From: Rhizobacter sp964253025 | Lineage (GTDB): Bacteria > Pseudomonadota > Gammaproteobacteria > Burkholderiales > Burkholderiaceae_C | Length of the DNA: 64,000 nucleotides | Assembly (NCBI RefSeq): GCF_964253025.1 | Contig: NZ_CAXUQC020000001.1 | Coordinates: 4,650,001 to 4,714,000, forward strand | Reading direction: 5' to 3' | Part shown: piece after piece, positions 63,214 to 64,000 of the stretch | Numbering within the stretch: the stretch's first letter is position 1 | How the letters are laid out: each line of letters opens with the position of its first letter | Notes under the pieces: model-generated | Seen by the model: only the letters and a program-made list of their open reading frames with translations | Databases searched by the model: none | Told to the model about the DNA's origin: nothing | Program-made: the position numbers and the translations under genes

Positions 63214-64000
63214 ATGCCCAACTGGATTGCCCGCGCACTCGCGCTCGTCGCCACTGCAACACTCGCCTGGCCCCTGGCCGCGCAAGCCCAATCCGCCAGC
63301 ACCCGCCATCCCATCGTGCTGGTGCACGGCCTCTTCGGCTTCGACAGCGCCGCGATCATCGGTGACTACTTCAACGGCATCGTGGGCGACCTGCGGCGCA
63401 ACGGGGCGCGGGTCTACGTGGCGGAGGTGGCTGCGGTCAACTCGAACGAAGTGCGCGGTGAACAGCTGTTGCGCCAGTTGCGGCAGTACCAGGCGCTCCA
63501 CGGCCACACGAAGTTCAACCTCGTCGGCCACAGCCAGGGCGGCACCACGGTGCGCTATGTGGCCGGCGTGGCGCCCGAGCTCGTGGCGTCCGTCAGCACC
63601 GTCGGCACGCCTCACGGCGGAAGCCCCGTTGCCGACGCCATGATGGCCCTGGGCATCGACAAGTGGGGCTCGCCCCTGGCCAAGCTGATCCAGTTCCTCG
63701 CCGGCAACAGCGCCGGCCCGCAGGACATCGAGGCCGTCGGCACGGCGCTGAGTACGCGCGGTGCCGCGGCGTTCAACAACCGGTTCCCGCTCGGGCGGCC
63801 GACGTCGTCGTGCGGCTCCGGTGCCGCCGTGGCCAATGGCATCGCCTTCTATTCCGTCGGCGGTACCTCGGTGACCACCAACGTGTTCGACGTGTCCGAC
63901 GCCCTCATGCTCGCCACGAGCGTGTTCTTCCTCGGAGCCCAGAACGACGGCCTGGTGGGGCGCTGCTCATCGCACTGGGGCACCGTGCTCAAGGACGACT
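63214..64000 (+). CDS. secreted triacylglycerol lipase, family I.1/I.2, 3' end cut by window
   Basis: 262 residues are visible; the frame is open to the right edge. The signal peptide (about 1-26, AQA|QS) is followed by the lipase core HPIVLVHGLFGFD (oxyanion hole) and nucleophile S107 in GHSQGG. TVGTPHGGSPVAD and the QNDGLVGRC segment with the catalytic Asp and a Cys of the likely disulfide (partner in TSSCGSG) are also present. It closely follows Pseudomonas/Burkholderia LipA. Such lipases need a membrane foldase (lif/lipB), usually the next gene, which would be off the right edge. The start has TGGAGAG 6-7 bases upstream. Confidence 0.9.
   Translation, partial: MPNWIARALALVATATLAWPLAAQAQSASTRHPIVLVHGLFGFDSAAIIGDYFNGIVGDLRRNGARVYVAEVAAVNSNEVRGEQLLRQLRQYQALHGHTKFNLVGHSQGGTTVRYVAGVAPELVASVSTVGTPHGGSPVADAMMALGIDKWGSPLAKLIQFLAGNSAGPQDIEAVGTALSTRGAAAFNNRFPLGRPTSSCGSGAAVANGIAFYSVGGTSVTTNVFDVSDALMLATSVFFLGAQNDGLVGRCSSHWGTVLKDD

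Overview
The window is chromosomal DNA of a high-GC (roughly 68-70 % by eye) Gram-negative bacterium. The gene families (PglL-type O-oligosaccharyltransferase, PEP-CTERM protein, SWIB protein with a Lys/Ala-rich tail, MipA/OmpV, family I lipase) point to Betaproteobacteria, order Burkholderiales, probably a Rubrivivax/Roseateles/Piscinibacter-like lineage. This placement is inference. No tRNA, rRNA, CRISPR array, complete insertion sequence or prophage was seen. Both ends cut a gene: an O-antigen ligase on the left and a secreted lipase on the right.

Layout. 0-13.4 kb: O-antigen ligase/PglL, moaC, an M48 periplasmic metalloprotease, a 1924-residue bacterial alpha-2-macroglobulin with an intact CLEQ thioester overlapping pbpC, and alaC. 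13.4-24.6 kb: an iron-acquisition block. It holds tonB-exbB-exbD, two DUF4198-type secreted proteins, a PepSY membrane protein, a DUF2271 protein, apbE, a sulfite-reductase-like diflavin reductase, a PiuC hydroxylase and a catecholate-type TonB-dependent receptor, with three Fur-like palindromes. 24.7-33.9 kb: a diguanylate cyclase, then a NodT-family outer-membrane factor with MacB and MacA, divergent from a BaeS/BaeR-like two-component pair. 34-44.5 kb: SWIB protein, hybrid histidine kinase, a secreted Cys-repeat protein, a 50-residue membrane protein, uvrA and several envelope proteins. 44.6-50.8 kb: an alpha/beta-hydrolase fused to a probable beta-helix, divergent from a 1210-residue patatin-like membrane phospholipase, then a lone receiver protein and a DUF883 protein. 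51-53.8 kb: recQ divergent from ssb. 53.8-55.5 kb: a visibly AT-richer patch with one orphan membrane protein and a decayed short-chain dehydrogenase. 55.5-64 kb: an ECF41 sigma factor with its likely target gene, DUF1801, a second diguanylate cyclase, TerB, a RecB-like-nuclease/XPD-like-helicase fusion translationally coupled to exonuclease III, and the lipase.

Two working systems stand out. (1) A probable trans-membrane reductase pathway for iron: the diflavin reductase would pass NADPH electrons through the PepSY protein to a periplasmic DUF2271 protein. That protein carries an ApbE-type flavinylation motif, and apbE lies in the same operon, next to a siderophore receptor and its TonB-ExbBD energy source. 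(2) An ECF41 module: the sigma factor has all three family motifs (WLPEP, DGGGK, NPDKL). A TGTCACA-N16-CGTC promoter lies exactly between it and a carboxymuconolactone-decarboxylase-like gene. A frameshifted oxidoreductase remnant on its other side suggests a larger module that has partly decayed.

Start codons were chosen by family alignment, Shine-Dalgarno spacing and signal-peptide position; doubtful cases are noted. Many very long open frames on the antisense strands are high-GC artefacts and are left out.
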